A DNA stretch of 54,217 nt from Saprospiraceae bacterium (GTDB lineage: Bacteria; Bacteroidota; Bacteroidia; Chitinophagales; Saprospiraceae), in the NCBI GenBank assembly GCA_022448955.1, contig JAKVCU010000010.1, positions 1-54,217 of the forward strand, in the 5' to 3' direction. Both the position numbers and the translations under genes were made by a program. How positions within the stretch are numbered: the first letter of the stretch is position 1; each line of letters opens with the position of its first letter. Below are positions 19,597 through 29,298 of the stretch, piece by piece. The notes under the pieces were generated by a model, which did no database searches, was not told where the DNA came from, and saw only the letters and a program-made list of their open reading frames with translations.

Positions 19597-20097
19597 ATGA
19601 GATTATTCAACCTTCTAATATCACTTTCATTTTTGAGCTGTACGAAAGAAGTTAAAATTGTCCGTATTGAAAGTCCAATTATGGATTTTTATAAAGAAGT
19701 CAATATCCAGCTACATGGGGAGATGATTTATCAGTTTTATCATAAATATGGCTTTACCGATGTAATTGATCGTGTGATAAGTATCTCTGCACTAGAAGAT
19801 TCGATTACTTTAGCACACCCCTACCCTATTGATTCGACGATCCTGACAAAGGAAGGTTCCTTCGATTATCAACGTTTCCTTCCTGAAGAGAATATTCATA
19901 TACATAAGAACTACCTCGTCAATAAAGATGTTTCTTTAAAAGTATTTGAATATGGCCTACCACCTGATGTGATGATCATTCAAGAAGGCAGCTATGAAGT
20001 TATTCAAAAAGGACAAATCTCAGCTTTAAGGATTATTGATAAGAAGAAAAGATTGGAATATCTTGAAGTGGTAAGAACAGATGAAGAATTAAAGTAA
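19597..20097 (+). CDS. Small putative lipoprotein, function unknown
   Basis: 166 residues. The N-terminus MRLFNLLISLSFLSC has a short hydrophobic core ending in a lipobox-like FLSC with Cys15, suggesting a lipoprotein. The remainder is soluble and rich in Ile/Glu/Lys with no recognised domain or repeat. It stands alone between a repeat-bearing gap and a strong terminator that it shares with the convergent giant protease-like gene. I do not recognise the family. Confidence 0.6.
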   Translation: MRLFNLLISLSFLSCTKEVKIVRIESPIMDFYKEVNIQLHGEMIYQFYHKYGFTDVIDRVISISALEDSITLAHPYPIDSTILTKEGSFDYQRFLPEENIHIHKNYLVNKDVSLKVFEYGLPPDVMIIQEGSYEVIQKGQISALRIIDKKKRLEYLEVVRTDEELK

Positions 20098-20102
20098 AAA
20101 TA

Positions 20103-20133
20103 AAGAGCCTTCGTTAAATTAACGAAGGCTCTT
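20103..20133. terminator. Bidirectional intrinsic terminator
   Basis: A near-uninterrupted 15-bp stem AAGAGCCTTCGTTAA / TTAACGAAGGCTCTT, flanked by A-rich sequence on the left and T-rich on the right, lies between two convergent genes. It should end transcription from both the small lipoprotein gene and the giant secreted protein gene. Confidence 0.85.
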
Positions 20134-20152
20134 CTACTTTATGCTTTATCAA

Positions 20153-23100
20153 TTATTGCTTAATTACTTTATAAATCTTCACTTGCGACTGATAGGTCAC
20201 TTTCAGCACAATTATACCGCTGGATACATTCTGTACATCAAATCGTACATCTGAAGATTCATCTGTATCATAAGTACCATTTTGGATTAATTGTCCTACA
20301 CTGTTGTAAAGTTCTACCTGATAAGTACCTTTCATACCACTTGTCTTGAGCATTAATTGCTGTCGAACTGGATTGGGCGAAAGCTGTACCTCCCAGTCTG
20401 CATTTTCAGCACTAGCAGTACGTCCAAAGTCATCAGGAACTTGTGTCTGGTCGATGTTTTCTCCACAGAAAACTGCGCTTTCTACATCCTGGGTAAGGAA
20501 AATTTCTACACAAGATGGTGTCAATAATTCCCAACGGAAAGTACCCTCTCCAATAAAAACATCAAAGTAGTTTAATCCTGGCATAAATACTTCCGGTGGT
20601 GTACCATCGACAAAAGCAGTTCCTACAAATTGGTTATTTGTACCATTTGGTACATACAAGATAGAAGATGTAAGGTTCTCGTATCCTAATGTAACGATTT
20701 TGGTAATATTTGGATTCGATCCTGAACTAAATGGATCAGCACATTCAATGAATATATCAATGAATTCCTCTCCATAACAATCCACAAAATCATTTACAAT
20801 AAGCAAATTACCCATTACCGATAAATCATAATTACGGTAGATACCATTCGAATCAGCAAACTCAGCTGTAATCTCGTAGATACCAGGATCAAGAGTGGTA
20901 CCACTTACAGGTGTCCCATCATCAAGAATGGTAAATATGAAATCTGCTGCAGTTGGAGAAGCTTCTCCACAAAGTAACCCACTAGTTGTAAAGTTAGGTA
21001 TGACAGGTAAACTAATAGGCGTAGTTAAACTTGTCTCCTCAATAGAGATCGTTAAAGTAGCAGGGTTTAAGGTTAAATTACCCGATACATAAGTTGGATT
21101 ATAGTTAGTTGGAAAACTTGGATTAGTGATATCAATACTTGTGGCATCCGTACAACCATCTGCTGGACTAAATTCAAATGGTGTAAATACATCTATTGGG
21201 CTTTCCTCAAATGGGAAGGTCAATGGATTTGGAGAATAATTTACAGTAAATCCTAGTGGTGGTTCAGCACCATAATCAATGCTAGCATCGTCAACTGTAA
21301 CAGTAACATCAAATGGATTTACTGTTAGTTCGCCTGAAACAAAGTTCAATGTATAATTCCCCGTACTCAATGACGTATTTGGTGTTATTGAATATGGGCT
21401 TCCAGTCACATCACAAAATACGCAATCAGCAAAATATTGTACACCATCAATAAATAAATCATCACCATTATCATCATACTGAATGCCCGTGATTGTACCT
21501 GAAGTTTCTGGGAATTCACCATAGGTAATTTCCTCATCATTTGCAGTGATAGTAATCTCTGCTGGCAAGATTTCCAATTCCCTTGGTAGATAACTAATCT
21601 CTAGGTTATCGTTGATATAACCACCTGGAATAATATATTGAGTACCTGCGTCTAATCCAGTAATGGTATTGATTGGTAATATATCAATTGGACCAGAACT
21701 ATTTGCATCAGTACTATTCATCAAAACAAAGGCCTCATTAAAGGCAGCAAATAGAGGATCATATGTACCATCTGTATTGACGAGGGCAATACCATTGACG
21801 AGAGGAATACCATTGACGAGGGCAATACCGTTGACGAGGGCAATGCCGTTGACGAGGGCAATGCCATTCACCAATGCAATGCCATTCACCAATGCAATGC
21901 CATTCACTAATGCAATGCCGTTCACTAATGCAATACCGTTCACTAATGCAATACCATTTGTAAGGCTAGAAAAATTACCATTGTCAATATTGTCTTCTGT
22001 AAATAGGTCCGCCCCAATTTCAACAATTTTTGTTGAGCCATCACCATTTACTAATGGAATACCTGAGGTGAGAGAAGTGGGTGCATTAGCAAGCATAGAT
22101 TCCGAAACATAGAATGTTTTATTCACTAATGCAATACCATTGGTGCTAGCGTCATTTATAGAACCATCTATCACTGGCTCGCCATTGACGAGGGCAATAC
22201 CATTGACGAGGGCAATACCATTGACAAGAGCAATACCATTGGAGAGTGCTAAAGCATCCATATGCTGCGTAGCAATCATATTAGCCACATCTACATCTAT
22301 CTCAATTTCTTCTCCATCTTCTCCATAGATATAATCAAAGGAAATTTCAGGAATACCATCTCCATAAGTAACTGGATCAATGGCACTTGGCTGAATTGTT
22401 ACTGGCATGGGATCGATGATCAAGGCACCTGGTTCAAATGTAAACTCATAAAAGTCTGCCAAACTTTGAGGAATAGCTTCCGTATCAACAGTTACCTGAT
22501 AAAGCCCCACATTACTGGCTGAAGTTGCCGCAGTAGTATAAAACAAAGTAGGCTCTAGTAAAGCCAATTCATCCTCGGTGAGTGACTCTTCAGAATCTGG
22601 AATTTCGGTACTAAATGAAAACACGGGAAGCTCTTCTCCATAACGTTTAGTACTCTGATTTACGGTAACAATAACCTCAATCAGTACTTGGTCAAAGAAG
22701 CGAAGTGTATCTGAATTACCCCCATCCGTTTCATTAGTTAAAGCCGCAGGTGGCGTAGACATGAATATTTCTGGATTACCTGAAAACTCTGGAATACTAA
22801 TCATTGCTGTAGAATCATCAATGATCATCGTTTCCACCGGCTCATCCCTAAAGAATGCTACTGTAGAGGATGTAAAGAACTTTCCTTCTAGAATCAAATC
22901 AAACGCAATATCCCCTGGATCATAAACCATCGTATCAAGGTTCTCCAAGTTCAGTCGATCCAATTGTGGTTTTGGATTAGCTATAGAAAGCAAAGCTGCT
23001 TCCACATCGATATATCCGAAGCCAGTATTAAAATCAAAGCCTGAATCTTCCATATCAATCGCAGTATTGATCATCAGATCAACTGGATTTGGTATGGAAC

Positions 23101-25333
23101 TTACGTCAAATTTGTTTTGAGCATCCATGATCAGGGCAGCAGCGGCAGCAGCATGAGGTGCAGCAGCTGAAGTACCAAAGAAGTTCGGGATATTATCTCC
23201 TTCTAAATCTAAAGAGCCAAAATCAACTGAAGTATTCACCCCATTTACCGTTACCAATTCTGGTTTTTGACGAATTTGTCCATTGACAGGCGTGCCACCT
23301 GTAGAAGAAAAAGATTCTAACGCTAAAGTTTCCCCAAATGCAGGAGTATTCGTGTACCTCACTGCGCCAACAGCCGTAGCCCCATCTGAATTGGCATGAC
23401 CTACAATAGTCGAAGCATCAGGGCCTTGGTTGAGAGGAGGGTCTGTTTCGAAAACACCATCATCTCCAGCTCTAAATACGACGTACTTAAAATTAGGCAT
23501 TGGTCCAAAACCATCCATCTCAATCATGATATTGGAAGTCGTGGGACTTACTACGCTAAACGGTAGCACTTCTATTGGATCACCACCAGGAATTCCATTG
23601 GAAGCATCACCATTATTATCTCTATTAAATCCATATAAAATCGTTCCATCATCTTCAACTAGATAAATATCTAGATCAATAGAAGCACCATTTGCTGCAC
23701 CTAAAGAAAAGAATTCATCTTCCCATTGAAGGACAATGATATATTCTCCTGTTCCCAGTTCTACACTTTGTAAGAAGTTTCCACCTCCAAAATCATGCCG
23801 ATTAATATTTGGGAATGGTGCAGGGGTAAAAGTATCTGAGTATGATCTAGATCCAAAGTTACCAGCTGCGCTAAAGTATAGGCCACCATCTTCTACAACC
23901 TCATCAATTGCCTTTGATACAATACCATCTCGATAGAATGGTTCTGTTATATATTGAACATCATCCACAATGATATCACAGTTAAATTCCTCCCTTAACC
24001 TTCGGATACCAAAAGCTAAGTTACCTTCACTTATAAAACCCGTTTGGAAAAATAGCTGACTGGCAGGTGCAACATCATGAACAATTTGTAGCATTGCTCG
24101 ACCTTCATCTGAAGCTAGACCGAAGGGATAATCTTGGACTACTACTACTGGATTTTCATCTCCTGGCAAATCATCATTACTGATATCATTATCTCTATCA
24201 GATGGTCTAGTGGCATAACTATTAGAAATCACCCCAATTTTGACGCCTTCCCCATCCAAATCCCAGCCTTCACGACCACATAACGATCCTTGCGCCAAAT
24301 CTCCGGGGCTATCAATAAGTCCGGTATTAGTCAAGCCTTTTGATACTGGTCGAGCAAAGTTGATTAAGTTAGTCTGCAAATTCAATAAATGTAAATAAGG
24401 AACAGGGAAGAAAACAGTAATCAATATCTCATCGTCAATCGAGTTGATCTGGTCTTGAATAAAGTCAGCAGGTGTAATACCAAAACTATTCAGATAACTA
24501 ATTAGATTATAATATTGATTTTCTAATACTACGATCTCAATTAAAACTTCATTATCATCATTTATTTGGAACAATTCCTGAACAGGAGGCTCTTGATCTG
24601 AATTTTGGCTGAGAGAGAATAACTCTGGACCAATGGGCTGATAGACCTTATTTCCTGTGTTGTAGCCTGGTAAAATATCACAGTTGCTTTGCGCACAATT
24701 GCAGATTTCATCTGCTTCATTACAATTTTCTGCTACTGGAACATTATTCGCCATTCCACTAGCACAATAATTAACGCTTGTTGCCCAATCACTTATATTG
24801 AATATATTACCATTTTCTACTATAATGCTCCCTGCCCCGCTTAAAGATCCACTATTTATGAAGTTCTGCTTAGATAAGCTGACACAACCTGAATCAAACA
24901 GAATAGAACCGACGTTATTAAAGTTTTTGCCCAGTTTGATTACTCCTTTGTTCAAATTCAGGAGCCCATAATTAGTAAAACTTCCCTGCGTCAATTCTAT
25001 CTCTCCTCCATCAATTGATAAAACACCTTCACTTTGAATAATTATATTTTTTAAAACCTGAAGATCTGCTTCCACCCTCAATGAACCTTGGAATATGTAT
25101 AATGATAAACCTGCCCCTATATTGATATTGTGTTCAACGATAACATTCATATTGTTTATAAAAAATCCAGGCGTAGGATTTCCGGAACAACTAGGACCAG
25201 TACAAGTCCATGCTAAAGGAGAAAACCAATCAGTCGTTTGACCGGTAGTAGTATAGATATTTTGCGCATTTAAAGAAATAGTAAATAAAATAGAAATACA
25301 TACTGTCCAAAAAACTTTAGTCAGACTTTTCAT
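20153..25333 (-). CDS. Giant secreted S8/S53-type peptidase-like protein with MBG-like domains and T9SS sorting signal
   Basis: 1726 residues from the ATG at 25333, chosen because it gives a clean signal peptide (MKSLTKVFW...LNAQ); an in-frame ATG 11 codons earlier would bury it. Residues ~30-200 are parallel-beta-like repeats. The peptidase-like domain (~350-800) has GVKIGVISNSY, SDEGRAMLQIVHDVAP, FSAAGNFG (Asn492) and GTSAAAPHAAA (Ser722). The canonical subtilase Asp and His positions read Ser370 and Glu410, so it resembles the S53-like branch or may be inactive. After that come MBG_2-like domains (ITANDEEITYGEFPE, VTVTVDDASIDYGAEPP), an NGIALV repeat array (~1125-1185), and a C-terminal type IX secretion domain (LSPNPVRQQL ... 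KIYKVIKQ). It is probably exported to the cell surface. Confidence 0.85.
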   Translation of the reverse strand: MKSLTKVFWTVCISILFTISLNAQNIYTTTGQTTDWFSPLAWTCTGPSCSGNPTPGFFINNMNVIVEHNINIGAGLSLYIFQGSLRVEADLQVLKNIIIQSEGVLSIDGGEIELTQGSFTNYGLLNLNKGVIKLGKNFNNVGSILFDSGCVSLSKQNFINSGSLSGAGSIIVENGNIFNISDWATSVNYCASGMANNVPVAENCNEADEICNCAQSNCDILPGYNTGNKVYQPIGPELFSLSQNSDQEPPVQELFQINDDNEVLIEIVVLENQYYNLISYLNSFGITPADFIQDQINSIDDEILITVFFPVPYLHLLNLQTNLINFARPVSKGLTNTGLIDSPGDLAQGSLCGREGWDLDGEGVKIGVISNSYATRPSDRDNDISNDDLPGDENPVVVVQDYPFGLASDEGRAMLQIVHDVAPASQLFFQTGFISEGNLAFGIRRLREEFNCDIIVDDVQYITEPFYRDGIVSKAIDEVVEDGGLYFSAAGNFGSRSYSDTFTPAPFPNINRHDFGGGNFLQSVELGTGEYIIVLQWEDEFFSLGAANGASIDLDIYLVEDDGTILYGFNRDNNGDASNGIPGGDPIEVLPFSVVSPTTSNIMIEMDGFGPMPNFKYVVFRAGDDGVFETDPPLNQGPDASTIVGHANSDGATAVGAVRYTNTPAFGETLALESFSSTGGTPVNGQIRQKPELVTVNGVNTSVDFGSLDLEGDNIPNFFGTSAAAPHAAAAAALIMDAQNKFDVSSIPNPVDLMINTAIDMEDSGFDFNTGFGYIDVEAALLSIANPKPQLDRLNLENLDTMVYDPGDIAFDLILEGKFFTSSTVAFFRDEPVETMIIDDSTAMISIPEFSGNPEIFMSTPPAALTNETDGGNSDTLRFFDQVLIEVIVTVNQSTKRYGEELPVFSFSTEIPDSEESLTEDELALLEPTLFYTTAATSASNVGLYQVTVDTEAIPQSLADFYEFTFEPGALIIDPMPVTIQPSAIDPVTYGDGIPEISFDYIYGEDGEEIEIDVDVANMIATQHMDALALSNGIALVNGIALVNGIALVNGEPVIDGSINDASTNGIALVNKTFYVSESMLANAPTSLTSGIPLVNGDGSTKIVEIGADLFTEDNIDNGNFSSLTNGIALVNGIALVNGIALVNGIALVNGIALVNGIALVNGIALVNGIALVNGIPLVNGIALVNTDGTYDPLFAAFNEAFVLMNSTDANSSGPIDILPINTITGLDAGTQYIIPGGYINDNLEISYLPRELEILPAEITITANDEEITYGEFPETSGTITGIQYDDNGDDLFIDGVQYFADCVFCDVTGSPYSITPNTSLSTGNYTLNFVSGELTVNPFDVTVTVDDASIDYGAEPPLGFTVNYSPNPLTFPFEESPIDVFTPFEFSPADGCTDATSIDITNPSFPTNYNPTYVSGNLTLNPATLTISIEETSLTTPISLPVIPNFTTSGLLCGEASPTAADFIFTILDDGTPVSGTTLDPGIYEITAEFADSNGIYRNYDLSVMGNLLIVNDFVDCYGEEFIDIFIECADPFSSGSNPNITKIVTLGYENLTSSILYVPNGTNNQFVGTAFVDGTPPEVFMPGLNYFDVFIGEGTFRWELLTPSCVEIFLTQDVESAVFCGENIDQTQVPDDFGRTASAENADWEVQLSPNPVRQQLMLKTSGMKGTYQVELYNSVGQLIQNGTYDTDESSDVRFDVQNVSSGIIVLKVTYQSQVKIYKVIKQ
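21779..21958 (-). repeat. In-frame 18-bp tandem repeat array, ten units (NGIALV)
   Basis: Ten contiguous 18-bp units encode NGIALV, with one NGIPLV (21797-21814). The units fall into two blocks by synonymous codons. The five at 21779-21868 read GACGAGGGCAAT on the plus strand, and the five at 21869-21958 read CACTAATGCAAT or CACCAATGCAAT. This points to two separate expansions. The array lies inside the giant secreted protein gene and keeps frame. Confidence 0.95.
22187..22240 (-). repeat. Second in-frame NGIALV array, three units
   Basis: Three 18-bp units of the same kind as the larger array 230 bp away, coding NGIALV three times and followed by a diverged NGEPVI. Isolated single units (NGIALVN near 22125, SGIPLVN near 22055) lie between the arrays, so the whole 21.78-22.24 kb stretch seems derived from the same motif. 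Confidence 0.9.
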
Positions 25334-25852
25334 GATTGAGTTTAGGTTTACATTATAAAATGTCAATAATTTGTATTATTGAATCAATAAGTTTTACGAG
25401 TTTGAAACCATATCTATACGAAAATTAGATATGTAGGATGGTATATTTTGCCTCTTGCTTTAAGCGGCTAGTCAAAATTGCTTGTATAATAAATTCGTCA
25501 GCTCAAAAATAGTAAGTAACTAACAAAAGGGAAGTTACGCACGATTTTTGAGCTGACTAAAAGAATTTATTATACCAATTTTCTAGCCTAACTACTTAAA
25601 TAGCAAAAATTAAATAAATGGACATATTTAGGAGGAATGGTTCGTCTATTTATTTTTTAAGCTCTAAAGCAAAGATATATAACTTTATCTGCTTTTAGAA
25701 ATAGAAAATAAAACGAGCCTTAAGAATTTATTAATAAACTGTTTTTCGTTCGAAATTATTATAAAATGATAGTAGCAAAAACATAGTTTTTTGTAGATTT
25801 ATCTTAGCATATGAATTCCAAATCGGTATTTTAACTTTAAATCAATCAATCC
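25334..25852. other. 519-bp gene-free gap containing a dispersed repeat
   Basis: Divergent intergenic region between the giant secreted protein gene and the histidine kinase gene, so it should hold both promoters. It contains repeat copy 2 at 25462-25599. The remainder is AT-rich without a recognisable gene. Confidence 0.45.
25462..25599 (+). repeat. Dispersed intergenic hairpin repeat, copy 2 (best stem)
   Basis: A long inverted repeat: TATAATAAATTC plus GTCAGCTCAAAAAT at 25485-25510 pairs with ATTTTTGAGCTGAC (25544-25557) and GAATTTATTATA (25563-25574), giving 26 paired bases with a 5-base bulge. The loop contains AGTAACTAAC..GAAGTTACGC. The tail is TCTAGCCTAACTACTTAA. It shares sequence with copies at 19231 and 50776. 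Confidence 0.75.
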
Positions 25853-27958
25853 GTGTTCAAATATTTTTTGTTTCTACCCCTTCTATTTTGCTTTTCTCCC
25901 TTTTCAGGAAGTGGACAAAGTACAACTGAAGACAGTCTACGAATGATTATTCAGAGCCTTCCTTATGATACTAATCGAGTAAATACACTATTGGAATTAA
26001 GTAGTTCACTTTCGGGAAATATGCCTGACTCGTCTATTCAAATCGCCTCGAGAGCTTTAACGCTAGCAAAGAGCTTGAATTTTCCGAAAGGACAAGCATA
26101 TGCCCTGAAAAATATGGGCTTAGGATATTATTTCAAAGGAGATTTTGATGAGGTGAAAAATTATTGGGAACAATCACTAAAAATCTTTCAAAGCATAAAG
26201 GATCAACAAGGCACTAGTAACTTACAAAGTAATCTTGGTGCAATTTACTTCACACAAGGAGATGATCCCAAAGCTTTAAAGTATTATTTAGCCTCGTTAA
26301 AAACGGCGGAAACCATCAATAATCAACTACGAATAGCCACTGCATTAAATAATATTGGTGCCGTCTACAACAATCTTGATATCAATCACGACAAAGCACT
26401 AGAGGTTTATAAAAGAGCATTGCCAATTAGTGAAGAAATTGGTGACCTACCAGCAATAGCTACGGCTTCGGTTAATATGGGTGAAATATACCTTGAAAGA
26501 GAACAACTAGATACAGCCATGACTTTGTTCCAAAAGGCTTATAATACTTTCTTGGAGTATGAAGGCAATGAATCTTACGCCCTGACAAATATTGGAAGAG
26601 TCTATGCAGTTCAGAAGAATCATCAAGAAGCTATAGATTATTTCCAAAAAGCTTATGATCGAGCTAAAGAATTGGACGCTAAATTACTGATGATAATCGC
26701 ACTTAATGAACAGGGTAAGTCTCACCTTTATCTAGGTCAAAATGAGGGCGTAACTGGTGCCCTCGACAAATCTTTTGAATACTTCTCTGAAGCATATAAT
26801 GGGGCACTTGATAAAGAATTAAAAACCGAAAAAATCAAGGCAGCTAAAGGACTTTATGAAATACATAAAGCTCGAAATCAACATTTAGAAGCCTTAAGGT
26901 ATCATGAAGTTTATGCTGCTCTGAAAGCTAGCATTCTAAATCAAGAAAATATTAAGCAATCTGTTTTTTTAGGTGCAGAATACGAATTCGCAAAAGAGAA
27001 AGAAAGAATAGAATATGATTTAGCAACCAGTTTAAAAGAACAACGCCTTTTAGAATACGCTATCGCAGCAGGCTTGATAGTCGCACTAATCATCATGACT
27101 ATTTTAATTCAATATTTTCGACTTAAACGAATTAGCTCAGCCGAGAAATTTGAAGCCCAGCGCCAATTAATTATCCAGGATAAATTGGCTTCGTTAGGTC
27201 AAATTACTGCTGGGATCGCTCATGAAATCAAAAATCCATTAAACTTTGTCAAGAATTTTGCGGAAGTCTCTGTGGAATTAAGCCAAGAATTAAAAGAAAC
27301 CTTAAACACAAATAAAACCCTTTTACCAGATGATCAAGTAAGTTTAATGAGTGAAATTATCGATGATATTTCTGAAAATTCACAAATCATCGAAGAAAAT
27401 GGTATCCGAGCAGATCGTGTCGTCAAACGCATGATGGAACAAGCACGAGGTGACAAAGGGGAGCCTCAAAGTGTTAATTTAAACAATCTATTGGATGAGA
27501 ACATCATCCTCGCTTATCATGGCTATCGTGGAAATCAAGAGGACTTCGATGTTGAAATCATTAAAAACTATCAAGATGATTTACCTGAAATAAAAGTGAT
27601 CCCTCAGGATATCGGAAGAGTAATTCTTAACTTATTCAATAATGCTTGTTACGCACTTTATGAGAAGAAAAAACAGAAAGGTATTTCTTTTCGCCCACAA
27701 ATTCATGTCGCAACAATGCAGTTAGGTGAAGAGGCTGTCATTCAACTTAGAGATAATGGCCCAGGGATTAAAGAAAGCGTGAAGAAAAAGATTTTCCAGC
27801 CATTCTTTACCACAAAGCCAACTGGACATGGAAACACTGGACTGGGCTTGTCCATTAGCCGTGATTTAATAGTAGTTGGTCATAATGGTGATTTAGAGGT
27901 GCAAAGTGAGATGGGTAAGTTTAGTGAATTTACTATCCGCTTACCGCTAACTTCTTAG
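25853..27958 (+). CDS. TPR-containing membrane sensor histidine kinase
   Basis: 701 residues starting at GTG (25853), chosen because it opens directly into a signal peptide (FLFLPLLFCFSPFSGSGQS) and no in-frame ATG precedes it. The periplasmic part (~30-390) holds six to eight TPR repeats (for example YALTNIGRVYAVQKNHQEAI). One transmembrane helix lies at ~405-425. The kinase core has the H-box GQITAGIAHEIKNPLNFVKN (His near 456), the N-box NLFNNACYAL, and the G-boxes DNGPGIKE and GNTGLGLSIS. It should autophosphorylate in response to a signal sensed by the TPR part. No response regulator is adjacent; an ATP-grasp gene follows 2 bp later. Confidence 0.92.
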   Translation: MFKYFLFLPLLFCFSPFSGSGQSTTEDSLRMIIQSLPYDTNRVNTLLELSSSLSGNMPDSSIQIASRALTLAKSLNFPKGQAYALKNMGLGYYFKGDFDEVKNYWEQSLKIFQSIKDQQGTSNLQSNLGAIYFTQGDDPKALKYYLASLKTAETINNQLRIATALNNIGAVYNNLDINHDKALEVYKRALPISEEIGDLPAIATASVNMGEIYLEREQLDTAMTLFQKAYNTFLEYEGNESYALTNIGRVYAVQKNHQEAIDYFQKAYDRAKELDAKLLMIIALNEQGKSHLYLGQNEGVTGALDKSFEYFSEAYNGALDKELKTEKIKAAKGLYEIHKARNQHLEALRYHEVYAALKASILNQENIKQSVFLGAEYEFAKEKERIEYDLATSLKEQRLLEYAIAAGLIVALIIMTILIQYFRLKRISSAEKFEAQRQLIIQDKLASLGQITAGIAHEIKNPLNFVKNFAEVSVELSQELKETLNTNKTLLPDDQVSLMSEIIDDISENSQIIEENGIRADRVVKRMMEQARGDKGEPQSVNLNNLLDENIILAYHGYRGNQEDFDVEIIKNYQDDLPEIKVIPQDIGRVILNLFNNACYALYEKKKQKGISFRPQIHVATMQLGEEAVIQLRDNGPGIKESVKKKIFQPFFTTKPTGHGNTGLGLSISRDLIVVGHNGDLEVQSEMGKFSEFTIRLPLTS

Positions 27959-27960
27959 CA

Positions 27961-28665
27961 ATGAAAGACGAATTACTATTGATTCCAGATAAAGCAGATA
28001 TAGAAAGAGATGGCATTGCAAAAGCCAAGGAAGAACATGGAGGAATAGTCAAAAGAATTGGCAAATTTTGGGTGAAACCTGAAACCAATGGTAAGCGAAT
28101 AGCACTATATGGTTATGATAGTTTTTGCCTAGTGCTTGCGCAAATATTAGAATTGGAGATGTGCATGCCAAAAGATGAATGGATTGCCACCTTACCAAAT
28201 GAGTTTACTAAAAGACAAATTCAAATAGTAGAATTGGGTAATGCCCATCAGATGGCCTACCCTAAGTTCATTAAACCAGTTACGCCTAAGTTATTCAAAG
28301 CAGCCATTTTCGAGACAGCAGCTTCTTTGCAAGAAATCACTCAAGATATTTCTCGTGAAGAAAGGCTTATTGTGAGCGATATTGTAAGCGTTGATAAAGA
28401 AGTTCGGTCCTTTATTTTAGATAATGAGGTGCAAGATTTAGCCTACTACGAAGGTGAGGGCGATTTGACAGAAGTCAAAGCATTTATTACTGGTTTTCTT
28501 GAAAAGACCAGCATAGTATTCCCTCCAACTTTCGTTTTGGATGTAGGCTATAATAGTCAATTGGGCTGGTTTATCATTGAGTTTAATTCAACATGGGGTG
28601 CAGGATTGAATGGCTGTGATGCAGCAAAAGTAGTTAATTGTATAAGAGCAGCAGCTATCAACTAA
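27961..28665 (+). CDS. ATP-grasp domain protein (DUF4343-like)
   Basis: 234 residues, cytosolic, starting 2 bp after the histidine kinase stop and thus probably co-translated. The C-terminal half has the ATP-grasp pattern (FKAAIFETAA, FVLDVGYN, WFIIEFNSTWGAGLNGCD), in which the Glu-Phe-Asn segment supplies Mg-ATP ligands. Such proteins ligate a carboxylate to an amine or similar nucleophile; the substrate is unknown. The tight linkage to a sensor kinase is notable but unexplained. Confidence 0.72.
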   Translation: MKDELLLIPDKADIERDGIAKAKEEHGGIVKRIGKFWVKPETNGKRIALYGYDSFCLVLAQILELEMCMPKDEWIATLPNEFTKRQIQIVELGNAHQMAYPKFIKPVTPKLFKAAIFETAASLQEITQDISREERLIVSDIVSVDKEVRSFILDNEVQDLAYYEGEGDLTEVKAFITGFLEKTSIVFPPTFVLDVGYNSQLGWFIIEFNSTWGAGLNGCDAAKVVNCIRAAAIN

Positions 28666-28737
28666 GTATCACTAAGAATTAATCGTCAACAACAAACGGA
28701 ACTATTTTTCCATGATCATTGTACCTCAATAGAAAAA

Positions 28738-29298
28738 ATGGAAAATATATACTTTAGTTCCGATCATCATTTCGGACACAAAAATATTATCAAATATTCC
28801 AACCGACCATTCTCTAATCTGGATGAGATGCATGAGGTCATGATTGAACGATGGAACGCTAAAGTAGGTCCAGAGGATCATATCTACCACCTTGGCGATT
28901 TTGCTCTTTGTTTGCCCAAACAACTAGAAGCTATTTTGGATCAGCTAAATGGAAAAATTCATTTGATCAAAGGGAATCATGAAAGTACAGCATTAGCTTG
29001 TTCTCATCGTTTTGAATGGATCAAAGATTACCATGAATTAGTAGTTAAAGACAAAGATTTTAAGAAAGGTACACAGCTGTTGGTGCTCTTCCATTATGGA
29101 ATGCGCGTTTGGAATGCATCACATTGGGGTACTTACCATTTGTATGGCCATTCGCATGGCAATCTGGAAGATGATCCGTGCATGCGTTCAATTGATATTG
29201 GTGTAGATTGTCATGATTTCTACCCACTCTCCTATCAGGAAGTTAAAGATATCATGAATAAAAAAACTTGGGAACCTCCTTTCAAAGATCGTAAATGA
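28738..29298 (+). CDS. Calcineurin-like metallophosphoesterase (small, cytosolic)
   Basis: 186 residues with the complete motif set: SSDHHFGHKNII (Asp-x-His), HLGDFALC (GD), KGNHES (GNHE), LFHYGMRVW (His) and YGHSHGNL (GHxH). This is the compact phage/bacterial-type phosphoesterase. It has no signal peptide. The stop codon overlaps the start of a decayed VOC gene (ATGA-type overlap), indicating an ancestral operon with the downstream LytTR gene. Confidence 0.9.
   Translation: MENIYFSSDHHFGHKNIIKYSNRPFSNLDEMHEVMIERWNAKVGPEDHIYHLGDFALCLPKQLEAILDQLNGKIHLIKGNHESTALACSHRFEWIKDYHELVVKDKDFKKGTQLLVLFHYGMRVWNASHWGTYHLYGHSHGNLEDDPCMRSIDIGVDCHDFYPLSYQEVKDIMNKKTWEPPFKDRK

Noticed and set aside
21663-22112. 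Open frame on the plus strand across the repeat array
   Set aside because: It is a by-product of the 18-bp repeat lacking stops on the other strand; it is antisense to a well-supported gene and has no recognisable protein features.
21779-22240. Short regular repeats that could be taken for a CRISPR array
   Set aside because: Units are 18 bp, contiguous without spacers, stay in frame inside a long coding sequence, and no cas gene is near.
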